From contig UPXY01000002.1 of assembly GCA_900538305.1 (NCBI GenBank), positions 62,001-126,000 on the forward strand: a stretch of 64,000 nt of DNA, read 5' to 3'. A program made the position numbers and the translations under genes. This document shows, in pieces, positions 16,703 through 25,102 of this stretch. This DNA is from an uncultured Collinsella sp. Lineage in GTDB: Bacteria > Actinomycetota > Coriobacteriia > Coriobacteriales > Coriobacteriaceae. Below the pieces are notes generated by a model. The model made no database searches, was not told the DNA's origin, and saw only the letters and a list, made by a program, of their open reading frames with translations. The first letter of the stretch is position 1. Each line of letters starts with the position of its first letter.

Positions 16703-16763
16703 AGGCCAATGGTTGTTCTGCGCTCGTAATGGGTACGGTGTGGATGAGACGATTGGAGACACC

Positions 16764-17303
16764 ATGCAGTACGCGATTCTCTATAACAGTGCCAGTGGAA
16801 ATACCCAGCTGGTGGCGGAAGCGCTCGAGCGGGCGCTCGCAAACGAGGGCGCCGAGGTAGCGCTTGCGAAAATCGCTCACAGCGGTGCGGCGGAAGCGCT
16901 CGTGGCATCCAACGCCGCAACGGCCGATGCCGTGCTCGTAGGATTCTGGTGTGACAAGGGTTCGTGCACGCAGGACGTGGCAGATGCGCTTGCGCAGCTT
17001 GGCGGTAAGCGGGTGTTCCTTTTCGGTACGGCAGGATTCGGCGGCGCACCCGAGTACTTCGAGCGCATCCTTGCCGGCGTGCGCGAGAAGCTGCCCGAAG
17101 ATGCCGAATATCTCGGCGGCGCCATGTGCCAGGGCAAGATGGGCACGGGCATTCGCCACCGCTACGAGGGCATGCTTGCCGAACATCCCGGTGATGACCG
17201 CATCCAGGCGATGATCGACAACTTCGACGCCGCCCTCGCCCATCCGAATGACGAGGATCTCGCCCGTATCGCCGGAGTAGCAAAAGCGGCGCTCGGCCTG
17301 TAG
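16764..17303 (+). CDS. Flavodoxin-family protein
   Basis: A 179-residue flavodoxin-fold protein. The N-terminal strand and FMN phosphate loop read AILYNSASGNTQ, and the second half has VFLFGTAGFGGAPEYFERIL. The length is near that of long flavodoxins and the domain is not fused to anything. Its likely role is low-potential electron transfer with FMN in an anaerobe, partner unknown. GGAG precedes the ATG at 16764. It converges on pfkA with only 15 bases between the stops and no visible terminator. Confidence 0.78.
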   Translation: MQYAILYNSASGNTQLVAEALERALANEGAEVALAKIAHSGAAEALVASNAATADAVLVGFWCDKGSCTQDVADALAQLGGKRVFLFGTAGFGGAPEYFERILAGVREKLPEDAEYLGGAMCQGKMGTGIRHRYEGMLAEHPGDDRIQAMIDNFDAALAHPNDEDLARIAGVAKAALGL

Positions 17304-17318
17304 GGCGAGATACCTGCG

Positions 17319-18398
17319 CTATTCGTCGCCGAAGCTGATGCCGAGCGCCTTGGCTTCGCGCACGAGGTCGCTCTTCGGGTCGACGTACTTGAGCTTGCCG
17401 GCGACCTCTTCGAGCGGAATGCGCGTCATCTTGCGATCTACCTGGGCGATCATATAGCCGTACTCGCCCGCAAGGCAACCGAGCGCCGCCTCGACGCCGC
17501 ACTGCGTAGCGAAGATGCGGTCCTGCGCATCGGGGATGCCGCCGCGCTGCGTGTGCCCAGGGATGGCGACGCGCGTCTCGCGACCCGTTCGATCCTCGAT
17601 CTCGCGCGCGATGTCGTACACGATGGATGGGCTCGTGCGCGCCGCGACCTTCTTCTTGTATTCCTTCTTGGAAAGGGCGGCGTCCTCTTTGGAGATGGCG
17701 CCCTCGGCGACGGCGAGGATCGTGAAGCGGCTGCCGGTCTGCATGCGCTTGTCGATCGTGGCGATGATGTTGTCCATGCTGTAGGGGATCTCGGGAATGA
17801 GGATGACGTCCGCGCCGCCGGCGACGCCTGCGTACAACGGGATCCAACCCACCTTGTGTCCCATGATCTCGACGACGAACACGCGGCCGTGGCTCGACGC
17901 GGTGGTATGGATGTCGTCGATGCACTTCGTGGCGATCTCGACGGCGCTCGTGAAGCCGAAGGTCATCTCGGTTCCCCACGTGTCGTTGTCGATCGTCTTG
18001 GGCAGGGCGATGACGTTCAGACCCTCTTGCGAGAGGCGGTTCGCGGTCTTCGTGGAGCCGTTGCCGCCCAGCATGAAGAGGCAATCGAGGTGCAGCTGCC
18101 GGTAGGTCTTGATCATGGCGGGAACCTTCTCCACGCCGTCGGCCTCGGGGGTGTCGAGCAGCTTGAACGGTGTGCGGCTCGTGCCCAGGATGGTGCCGCC
18201 GCGCGTGAGGATGCCGCTGAAGTCGTGCGCATTCATCTTGCGGTACCTGCCGTAGATGAGTCCCTGGTAGCCGTCTTCGAACCCGTAGATTTCCAGGGAC
18301 TCCTTGCTCTTGTTGAAGAGCGTCTTCACGATTCCGCGCATGGTCGCGTTGAGCGCCTGGCAATCGCCGCCGCTCGTGAGCAATCCGATTCGAAGCAT
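17319..18398 (-). CDS. pfkA: 6-phosphofructokinase, mixed-substrate (group III) type
   Basis: Phosphorylates fructose 6-phosphate in glycolysis. The 359-residue length fits the long actinobacterial group, not the 320-residue E. coli form. The donor-site motif is GGNGSTKTA: Gly at the E. coli 104 position, as in ATP enzymes. The catalytic motif is PKTIDND: Lys at the 124 position, as in PPi or mixed enzymes. Where most enzymes have MGR, this one has MGHKVGW. HTQRGGIPDAQDR closes the sugar-phosphate site. Donor choice (ATP or PPi) is therefore not settled by sequence. It starts at 18398 with a GAGGGGG stretch upstream and stands alone. Confidence 0.9.
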   Translation of the reverse strand: MLRIGLLTSGGDCQALNATMRGIVKTLFNKSKESLEIYGFEDGYQGLIYGRYRKMNAHDFSGILTRGGTILGTSRTPFKLLDTPEADGVEKVPAMIKTYRQLHLDCLFMLGGNGSTKTANRLSQEGLNVIALPKTIDNDTWGTEMTFGFTSAVEIATKCIDDIHTTASSHGRVFVVEIMGHKVGWIPLYAGVAGGADVILIPEIPYSMDNIIATIDKRMQTGSRFTILAVAEGAISKEDAALSKKEYKKKVAARTSPSIVYDIAREIEDRTGRETRVAIPGHTQRGGIPDAQDRIFATQCGVEAALGCLAGEYGYMIAQVDRKMTRIPLEEVAGKLKYVDPKSDLVREAKALGISFGDE

Positions 18399-18581
18399 GT
18401 GTCCCCCTCGTTTTCGTGCTGAGGTATTCCTAACATATTAGTGTACTACGGCATGGCGAACCCACGTGGCAGACTCGTGTCGAACTGTGGGGTTTAACCT
18501 CCGCAGGATGCGCTTTCCTCTCGACATAGGCGCTCCCTGCGAGTAGTCTGGGCATAACCGCTGTCGTTAGGAGGTCTTACC

Positions 18582-19700
18582 ATGAAGATCAAGACCATCG
18601 GCGTCGAGGACTGGCTCAACGTGCACGAGAAGAGTGCGACGGTGGATATCGCGCAGTCTACGATTGCCTCGCTCACCATGGATGAGATTCTGAAGCTCGA
18701 CGGCTCGGACGGCCAGGGTTTCTACGAGCAACTCGGGCGCGAGAAGATGAATTACGGTTGGATTGAGGGATCGCCGGACTTCAAGCAGGAAGTTGCCAGC
18801 CTGTATCAAAACGTGGATCCGGAAAACGTACTCCAGGCGAACGGCGCCACCGGCGCGAACTTGCTCGCCCTCATGACGCTCGTGGAGCCCGGCGACCACG
18901 TGATCGCCGAGTACCCCACCTACCAGCCGCTCTATGAGATTCCGCGCACGCTCGGAGCGGAGGTAGAGTACTGGCATATCCAGGAGGAGCTGGGCTGCCA
19001 GCCCGACATCGCCGAGCTCGAGCGGCTCGTTCGACCGGACACGAAGCTCATCTGCATCAACAACGCGTCGAACCCGCTCGGCACCGTGCTTTCGCGCGAG
19101 ATGCTCGAGCAGATTGTCGAGATCGCGCGGTCGGTAGGGGCGTACGTGCTTTCCGACGAAGTCTATCTGCCGCTCGAAGATACCGAGAGTTTCGTGTCGA
19201 TGGCAGACCTCTACGACCGCGCCGTCGTAACGAACAGCGTCTCAAAAACCTATTCGGTTCCGGCGGCGCGCATCGGCTGGACGGTGTCGAATGCAGAGGT
19301 GGCCAACCGCATCCGCACGTACCGCGACTACACGCTCATCTGCGGCGGCATCTTCAACGACGCGCTTGCCGTGCATGTGCTCCGCAACCGCGAGCGCATT
19401 CTGGAGCGGAACCGCGCCATCGTTTTCGGTAACCGCGCTATCGCGCAGGAGTGGATCGACGTCGAGCCGCGCGTGCGCTGGGTGGCGTCGAAGGGCGTGT
19501 CGACCTCGTACATCCAGCTCGACATCCCCATGGATGACGAGAAGTTCTGCCTGAAGCTTTTGCGTGAGCGCGGCGTGCTGCTCGTGCCGGGCAGCCGCTT
19601 CGAGCTGCCGTGCGGTGCGCGTCTGGGTTACTGCGCGCCAAAGGAGACGCTGCGCGAGGGACTGCGTCTGCTCTCGGAGGCGCTGCGCGAGTTCGACTAG
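18582..19700 (+). CDS. PLP-dependent aminotransferase, class I/II
   Basis: A 372-residue fold-type I aminotransferase. ANGATGANLL (about residue 88) is the cofactor-phosphate turn, INNASNPLGTVLS holds the conserved Asn, SDEVYLPLE holds the PLP-ring Asp and Tyr, and NSVSKTYSVPAARIGW (about residue 227) holds the Schiff-base Lys. The near-C-terminal Arg region reads PGSRFELPCGARLGY. It resembles capreomycidine synthase-like and aspartate/aromatic-type aminotransferases; the substrate cannot be read from sequence. AGGAGG lies 9 bases before the ATG. It is a single gene ending at a terminator. Confidence 0.85.
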   Translation: MKIKTIGVEDWLNVHEKSATVDIAQSTIASLTMDEILKLDGSDGQGFYEQLGREKMNYGWIEGSPDFKQEVASLYQNVDPENVLQANGATGANLLALMTLVEPGDHVIAEYPTYQPLYEIPRTLGAEVEYWHIQEELGCQPDIAELERLVRPDTKLICINNASNPLGTVLSREMLEQIVEIARSVGAYVLSDEVYLPLEDTESFVSMADLYDRAVVTNSVSKTYSVPAARIGWTVSNAEVANRIRTYRDYTLICGGIFNDALAVHVLRNRERILERNRAIVFGNRAIAQEWIDVEPRVRWVASKGVSTSYIQLDIPMDDEKFCLKLLRERGVLLVPGSRFELPCGARLGYCAPKETLREGLRLLSEALREFD

Positions 19701-19793
19701 CGGGGAGAGCTGGCGCGCAGCGGGGGCTAATGGACGGCGGAGCCGCGTGCCTGCTGGGGTGTGCCGCGCTGTTGCCCGCCGCGCGCTCATAAT

Positions 19794-19843
19794 CGAGCCC
19801 GGTTCCACCTGTTCGTGGGGCGGAGTCGGGCTCGTGTTGTTTT
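19794..19843 (+). terminator. Terminator between the aminotransferase gene and dxs
   Basis: CGAGCCCG and CGGGCTCG enclose a partly self-pairing loop, followed by TGTTGTTTT. It lies 93 bases after the aminotransferase stop. Confidence 0.6.
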
Positions 19844-19893
19844 GCGGGGGTTGAATATGGGAGGGGATCGCCGGGGGCTAGCGGGCTCGCGCG

Positions 19894-21672
19894 CTACCGC
19901 ATTCCCAGGATGTCTGTGACGATGTCCTCGGCGGTGATACTGCAGCCTGCGAGGAGCTCCTGCGGGTCGAAGCGGTCGGGGAAACCCTTGGGGATGCCGT
20001 AGCAGCGCGTGCGCACGCCGCTTGCGCCCAGGAAGCGCGCGACCTTCTCGCCCCAGCCACCCTCGAGCACACCGTCCTCGAGGGTGATGATCGTGTGGTG
20101 CCGCTCGGGTAGCGCGCGCAGTAATGGCTCGTCGAGCTCCGTGGCAAAGCGCGGGTTCACGAGGGTCGCCTGCACGCCATGTTCGGCGAGCGTATCCGCG
20201 ACCTGCTCGCCCAGGGTGAAAAAGCCGCCGAGTGCGAGAATCGCAACGTCCGCGCCTTTGCGAACAACCTGGTAAGAGGGCGTATCGAATACCGCGTTGT
20301 TTGCGGGCGCGAGCTCCGGGCGCGATGCGGGCGCACCGACGGGCATGCGAATCACGACGGGGCGTTCGCGCTGGTCGAGTGACCAATCGAGCATCGCGAG
20401 GTACTCCTCCAGGCAGACGGGCGCGAGCACGCGGAGGTTCGGCAAGCCGCCGAGCATCGCGAGGTCGAAATAGTTGAGGTGCGTCTCGGCGTTTGCCCCG
20501 AAGACGGAAGCGCCGATGTCGATGATGGTCGCCGGCGCGCTGTTGAGGCAGAGGTCGTGCCACAGTTCATCGTACGCGCGTTGCAGGAAGGCTCCGTATA
20601 CGCCGAAGACGGGTTTTGCGCCGCCGGCCGCGAGGGCTGCGGAGTAGGTGACCGCATGCTCCTCCGCGATGCCGACGTCCACGAATTGCGACCCGGCCTG
20701 CGCGCGGCGTTCGGGTGTGAAACCGAGCACATAGGGCATGCCGGCGGTGATGGCAACGATGCGCTGGTCGTGCGCCATGCGCTCGAGGAGGTGGCGAGCG
20801 GTGAGGTCCGCATAACCGCCGGCCGGCACGTCGCCGCCGATAAGCTTGCGCTTCTCGCCGGTCTCAAGGTTGAAGGGACCCACATGGTGCCAGAGCTCGG
20901 GCGCGCGCTCGGCAGGCTCAAAACCGGAACCCTTCTTGGTATGGATGTGCAGCACCACGGGCCGATCCGTTCCGCGCAAGGATTCAAGCGCATCCACGAG
21001 TGCCTGCACGTCGTTTCCCGCTTCGACGTAGGCATAACCGAAGCCCAGGGCTCGGAAGATATTCGATTCCGTGGCGCCGTGCGTGGCGCGTAGCTCGGCA
21101 AGGGCGCCATAGATGCCGCCGTGGTTCTCGGCGATGGACTGGTCGTTATCGTTCACGATGACAATGATGCCGCTGCCCAGCACCGCTGCGTTGTCGAGAC
21201 CTTCGAATGCGAGGCCGCCGGAAAGCGAGCCGTCGCCGATGACCGCCACGACGTCGTAGCGCTCGCCGGCGAGGTCACGGGCTTTGGCGAGACCGCAGGC
21301 CAGGCTCACCGAGGTCGAGGTGTGTCCGATCGAGAAAAGGTCGTGCTCGGATTCGCGCGGGCTCAAGAAGCCGGAGACCGTGCCGAACGCTTCGGGGTCG
21401 AGGTAGGCCGCGGCGCGTCCGGTGATCGCTTTGTGCGCATAGCATTGGTGCGAGACGTCGAAGATGATCTTGTCATGCGGGGAGTCGAACACGCGGTGCA
21501 GCGCGACCGTAAGCTCGACGACACCGAGGTTGGGCGCGAGGTGTCCGCCGATGGCAGCGGCATTCGCAAGGATCGCGTTGCGCAGCTCGGTGCAGAGCTT
21601 CGGCAAGTCCTCCGCCGGAAGAGCGTGCACGTCATGTGGTGACGAGATATGTTCGAGAACCTTGCTACGCAC
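19894..21672 (-). CDS. dxs: 1-deoxy-D-xylulose-5-phosphate synthase, divergent form
   Basis: Thiamine-diphosphate enzyme that joins pyruvate and glyceraldehyde 3-phosphate at the head of the MEP isoprenoid pathway. The GTG at 21672 gives 592 residues, slightly shorter than the usual 620; the RBS is weak (AGGTG), and the frame remains open 65 codons upstream. GDGSLSGG and NDNDQSIAENHGGIYG mark the TPP/Mg site, GIAEEHAVTYSAALA holds the catalytic Glu, and TKKGSGFEPAE is the family loop. Several normally invariant stretches differ: DVSHQCYAHK for DVGHQxYxHK, and GANAETHLNYFD for GxDGPTHxGxFD. It is best called a divergent dxs; a related sugar-phosphate synthase is possible. Confidence 0.75.
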   Translation of the reverse strand: MRSKVLEHISSPHDVHALPAEDLPKLCTELRNAILANAAAIGGHLAPNLGVVELTVALHRVFDSPHDKIIFDVSHQCYAHKAITGRAAAYLDPEAFGTVSGFLSPRESEHDLFSIGHTSTSVSLACGLAKARDLAGERYDVVAVIGDGSLSGGLAFEGLDNAAVLGSGIIVIVNDNDQSIAENHGGIYGALAELRATHGATESNIFRALGFGYAYVEAGNDVQALVDALESLRGTDRPVVLHIHTKKGSGFEPAERAPELWHHVGPFNLETGEKRKLIGGDVPAGGYADLTARHLLERMAHDQRIVAITAGMPYVLGFTPERRAQAGSQFVDVGIAEEHAVTYSAALAAGGAKPVFGVYGAFLQRAYDELWHDLCLNSAPATIIDIGASVFGANAETHLNYFDLAMLGGLPNLRVLAPVCLEEYLAMLDWSLDQRERPVVIRMPVGAPASRPELAPANNAVFDTPSYQVVRKGADVAILALGGFFTLGEQVADTLAEHGVQATLVNPRFATELDEPLLRALPERHHTIITLEDGVLEGGWGEKVARFLGASGVRTRCYGIPKGFPDRFDPQELLAGCSITAEDIVTDILGMR

Positions 21673-21875
21673 TTCACACCTATCGCCGTCGCCCGGGCGT
21701 TCTGTGCACCCCGGAGTGAATACACAGTGTCTCACATTCACGTGGGCGAAATGTGGATGCTCTGCGATGCCGGGCGAATGGCTCCATGAACGGCGCGGGT
21801 CGCGCGATAGGCTACCGGGTCCAAGCTGTTTTTCATCGCAGCCTGATGTGCTGCCTGCAAAAGCCACCGTTCGGA

Positions 21876-22835
21876 CTACGTTGAAAACTCCTGGGGTGCT
21901 GCAACCTGTCTGCCGGGACGGGCGATGTACCTGTTGCGACTGACGAGGGCGATGACCAGGCTATCGGGCGCACCGCCGTCGCCTTTTTCAACATGTGCAG
22001 AAAGTTCCATGCCCATGGCGCGCGCGAGGTTTGCGGCGATGGCGAGTCCAAGGCCGCTGCCCGAGGAGCTGCGTGCAGCATCTGCTTGGTAAAAGCGGTC
22101 GAAAAGGCGGTCGGCATCGATTTTCGCTCCTGAGACGACGGCGTTGGCGAATTCGATGCGGGTGGTTTCGTTTTCGCTGCGCGTGGAGACGCAAGGCGCG
22201 TCCGCGCCATGGCGCAGTGCGTTCACGATGAGATTGTCGAAGATGCGTGCCAGCGCGTCGCGGTCGGCGAGGATGGTTGCGCCCTTAGCACACGAGACAC
22301 GGGGCTCCCATCCGCGTGCTTCGAATTCAGGGTAGTGCGTGAGCAGGGCATGCTCGATTGCCGCCTCGACTTCAACCACCTCAGGCATGAGCGAGAGGTC
22401 CGGATCGGTCGATTTCGTATAGGCGAAGAGCGCGTCGAGAAGCTCGGTCGTGCTGTCGATGCGCGCAGCAGCGGCGTCGAGGTGGCGTGCGCGAACGGCG
22501 TCATCTACTTCATCGCGTGCGAGCTGGAGGTATCCCTTGGCACCCGTGAGTGGTGTGCGGATATCGTGCGAGAGGGCGGATAGGTCGCGCTGGAACTCGT
22601 CCCGCTCTCGCTGCACTTCGATTCGTTCGAGCGACACCTCCTCAAGGCTGTTGTTCAGCGCTTCGGCAAGGCTATGCATGCCAGGAACGGGGGCTCCCGC
22701 CGTCATGCGGGCATTGCTATACGGATCGCGCGTACGCAGGAAGGCGGTGACGCGCTCGAGTTCGGTGGCATACGCCGCGACGGCGATGAGGACACCCAGG
22801 CAGATTCCGAGCGCGAGCATAGCGACGGCGAGCAT
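21876..22835 (-). CDS. Sensor histidine kinase of the peptide-sensing module
   Basis: A 319-residue kinase with a single N-terminal membrane segment (MLALGICLGVLIAVAAYA) and no extracellular domain, so sensing is intramembrane or through the ABC partner. The H box is LSHDIRTPLTG (about 110), the N box is DNLIVNALRHG and the G2 box is GSGLGLAIAANLA. GGAGG precedes the ATG at 22835; the open frame continues 24 codons upstream without an RBS. It is the last gene of the minus-strand set regulator, ATPase, small peptide, permease, kinase. The layout is typical of lantibiotic or bacitracin response loci, where the kinase activates the regulator and it in turn the transporter. Confidence 0.87.
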   Translation of the reverse strand: MLAVAMLALGICLGVLIAVAAYATELERVTAFLRTRDPYSNARMTAGAPVPGMHSLAEALNNSLEEVSLERIEVQRERDEFQRDLSALSHDIRTPLTGAKGYLQLARDEVDDAVRARHLDAAAARIDSTTELLDALFAYTKSTDPDLSLMPEVVEVEAAIEHALLTHYPEFEARGWEPRVSCAKGATILADRDALARIFDNLIVNALRHGADAPCVSTRSENETTRIEFANAVVSGAKIDADRLFDRFYQADAARSSSGSGLGLAIAANLARAMGMELSAHVEKGDGGAPDSLVIALVSRNRYIARPGRQVAAPQEFST

Positions 22836-22916
22836 GTACGACCTCCGTTCCGAGATTGAAGACAGGCGTGAGCAGTGATGAGCCGGTACGCGGTGCCAGC
22901 TTATCACCTTGTTCGG

Positions 22917-23777
22917 TTACACGTCCCGCTTGCGGCAGATGGTGAGGATCAGCGCGCTCGCTGCGGCGAGCCACGGCAGGGGCGCGACGATGACCTGCGT
23001 GAAGCCGCCGTCGGGAAGCGCCGCGCCGAGCGATCCGAAGCCTTCGGCCAAGGGAGCCGCACCGCCCGCGCACAGCTTCGACACGAGGTTCGACGGCATC
23101 CAGCAGGCAAACTCCGTGAGCACGTCCGCAAGGCCGATGAACTGGGGTGCATACCCATGGATGAGCCCGGAAGCAAGCGCGCTCAGCTCGGGCACGAGTG
23201 CGGTGCACAGCAAAAACGCGGTGATGTAGCTCAGGGGAACGATGCGCGTGGCGTAGGCGAATACCAGGCAGATCGAGGTGAGCGCCCAAACGTTCAAGCA
23301 GACGCCAAGCGACCAGATAATCAGTTCGAACGGGGTGTCCGAGCTTCCGAAGCGCATACCGCAGGCGAAGCCCACGATAAGCGTCATGATCGAAAGCGCC
23401 GCGAAAATGATGGCGGTAAGGATGCCTGCAAGCACAATGCGCTCGGCGAAGTACGAGAGCTTACCCAAACGAGATGAGATGAGCGTGCGCGCGAACCCCT
23501 CCTTGAAGTCGGCTAGGGTGTGTTCGACCACAAAGAAGCAGGCGAAGAGCGGGAAGAGATCTCCCAGAGCGCTTCCAAGCAGCGCGGTGGGGGAGGCGAA
23601 GATCGTGTAGGACGTCGCCTGACCGGTGGCGGGATCAAACCCTCCGGCGATCATGCGAAAAACGAGGTAGACCATGAGGAAGCACGCGGCGGATACGGTG
23701 AGGTACTGCCAGAGCGCGCCGCGCAGGCCGCGCGGTCGGGTGATGCGATAGAGGTCGGCTTTCAGAAGATTCAGCAT
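22917..23777 (-). CDS. ABC-2 permease of the peptide-sensing module
   Basis: 286 residues with about six membrane spans (TVSAACFLMVYLVFRMIAG, LFACFFVVEHTLADF, ILTAIIFAALSIMTLIVGFA and further segments) and a C-terminal span followed by basic residues. It resembles permeases of lantibiotic-immunity and BcrB-type exporters. GGAG lies 8 bases before the ATG at 23777; an ATG four codons upstream overlaps that RBS. It lies between the 24-residue peptide gene and the kinase gene. It should form the membrane channel for the ATPase at 23902-24933, with antimicrobial peptide extrusion or detachment as the inferred role. Confidence 0.82.
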   Translation of the reverse strand: MLNLLKADLYRITRPRGLRGALWQYLTVSAACFLMVYLVFRMIAGGFDPATGQATSYTIFASPTALLGSALGDLFPLFACFFVVEHTLADFKEGFARTLISSRLGKLSYFAERIVLAGILTAIIFAALSIMTLIVGFACGMRFGSSDTPFELIIWSLGVCLNVWALTSICLVFAYATRIVPLSYITAFLLCTALVPELSALASGLIHGYAPQFIGLADVLTEFACWMPSNLVSKLCAGGAAPLAEGFGSLGAALPDGGFTQVIVAPLPWLAAASALILTICRKRDV

Positions 23778-23794
23778 GGTAAGCTCCATTCATA

Positions 23795-23824
23795 TCCCAA
23801 AAGGGGCAGGTGCATGTTGGGTCA
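23795..23824. repeat. Small palindromic repeat, family E copy 1
   Basis: TCCCAAAAGGGG, then CAGGTGCATGTTGGGTCA, has near-palindromic ends. It matches TGACCCAATAAGGGACAGGT and the following TGCATTTTGGGACA at 45688-45720. It abuts the stop codon of the 24-residue peptide gene. Confidence 0.6.
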
Positions 23825-23899
23825 TTAGCGGCGGTGTCCTGAAGAGAGCAGGTAGGCGATGGCGCCGAGGATGATGGCGTCAAGGATGAAGCCCCCCAT
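23825..23899 (-). CDS. Small hydrophobic membrane peptide (24 residues)
   Basis: A short ORF whose ATG begins 2 bases after the stop of the ABC ATPase, with GGGGGCGG in the end of that gene as a possible RBS. The peptide has a hydrophobic stretch (FILDAIILGAIAYLLSS) after MGG and a basic end (GHRR), so it could be a single membrane helix. The tight placement between ATPase and permease in an operon, plus a clean membrane profile, suggests a real accessory peptide. No homology can be claimed, and chance in a high-GC sequence remains possible. Confidence 0.45.
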   Translation of the reverse strand: MGGFILDAIILGAIAYLLSSGHRR

Positions 23900-23901
23900 G
23901 G

Positions 23902-24933
23902 CTACCGCCCCCGCCGGGTGGCGCCAACGCGCTCGGCGTCTGCCGGCTCGTTCACTGTATCTCCCATGAGCTCGACGAAGTACTCTTCGAAGTCGCGCTC
24001 GATCACACTCAGCTCGATGATGGTCTGGCTGGCTGCCGCGAGCACGCGGGAGACGTCCTCTGCTGCGGGCGCACCCGTCATCGCGGTATCGCTCGCCGCG
24101 CCGCCGAAGGATGCCGCAGCATGGCGCGCCCCAGACGCTCCGGTGATCATGATGCCGCCGTCTGGTTCCACGCGGAAGGCAGCGCCGGGCAGGTGCTCCT
24201 CGAGGATGGCGAGGCTACGTGCGGGGTCGGTCGTCTTCACGCGCACCGAGCTTCCGCATGCCGCATGCAACTCCTCCTCGGTGAATTCTCGTACCATGCG
24301 GCCTGAGCGAATGACGCCGAAGCGCGTGGCCATGCGGTTAAGCTGGTCGAGCACGTGGCTCGAGATGACCATCGTCACGCCGCGCTCGTGGTTGAGTCGC
24401 ATGAGCGCACTGCGCAGCGCGCGTGTTTCCTCGGGGTCGATGCCGTTGAAGGGCTCGTCGAGCAGGAGCAAGTCGGGAGAGCCTACGAGAGCGAGCGCGA
24501 TCCCCAGGCGCTGCTTCATGCCGAGGGAGAACTTCTTGGTCTTGCGTGGGCTCGCGGGATCGAGGCCGACGAGCTCCAGGAGCTCAACGCATTGTGCGCG
24601 GGGATTCACAACGCCGATAGAAAGCGCCTTCATCATGAGGTTCTCGAATGCCGAAAAGTTCGGCAGCAGGCCGGGGTTCTCGATGAGGGCGCCGATGCGC
24701 GAGAATGCGCTGGAAAAAGCTGGCGTGTTTTCGGCTTCGGCACCAAAGAGCTTCATCGTTCCCGCCGTGGGCGTGCTCAGACCGGCGAGCATCTTCATGG
24801 TCGTGGATTTGCCGGCACCATTTTTGCCCACGAAGCCGTAGATATCGCCGCGGGCGACGCGCATGTCGAGACTGTCGACGGCGCGTGTGGCGCCATACGA
24901 CTTCGTGAGTCCGTGCGTCTCGATGACGTTCAT
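23902..24933 (-). CDS. ABC transporter ATPase of the peptide-sensing module (BcrA-like)
   Basis: 343 residues. Walker A is GKNGAGKST (about 40), the Q-loop region is IENPGLLPNFSAFENL, the signature is FSLGMKQRL (about 136) and Walker B is LLLLDEPFNGID (about 156), then SSH. The profile is that of the bacitracin/lantibiotic-immunity ATPase family (BcrA, SpaF). The final 120 residues form a variable Ala/Gly-rich tail with a long insertion compared with the usual 300-residue ATPases. AAAGGA lies before the ATG. The gene follows the response regulator gene after 169 bases and is followed at once by the small membrane peptide gene. Confidence 0.88.
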   Translation of the reverse strand: MNVIETHGLTKSYGATRAVDSLDMRVARGDIYGFVGKNGAGKSTTMKMLAGLSTPTAGTMKLFGAEAENTPAFSSAFSRIGALIENPGLLPNFSAFENLMMKALSIGVVNPRAQCVELLELVGLDPASPRKTKKFSLGMKQRLGIALALVGSPDLLLLDEPFNGIDPEETRALRSALMRLNHERGVTMVISSHVLDQLNRMATRFGVIRSGRMVREFTEEELHAACGSSVRVKTTDPARSLAILEEHLPGAAFRVEPDGGIMITGASGARHAAASFGGAASDTAMTGAPAAEDVSRVLAAASQTIIELSVIERDFEEYFVELMGDTVNEPADAERVGATRRGR

Positions 24934-25102
24934 GGCGAGTTCCTTTCTCGCAGGGGTTCGTTCTCTGACTCACGAGTATGGAGTCCGATGTTTCAGCAAC
25001 CATTGAGCAACATTAAAGAAAGTCTAAAGATAGAGGAGGTTTGCCTGCCGGAACCCCTGGCAAGACTTGACGTCTGGCTGTCCTGCTGGGAGCCTTCTGC
25101 CC
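24934..25102 (-). promoter_or_regulatory. Probable regulated promoter region of the ABC genes
   Basis: This 169-base space between the regulator and ATPase genes contains, on the minus strand, TTGCT twice, 11 bases apart (GTTGCTCAATGGTTGCTGAA), after an AT-rich stretch. OmpR-type regulators bind direct repeats with about one-turn spacing, so this could be the site of the adjacent regulator. No good -35/-10 pair was found. Confidence 0.3.
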
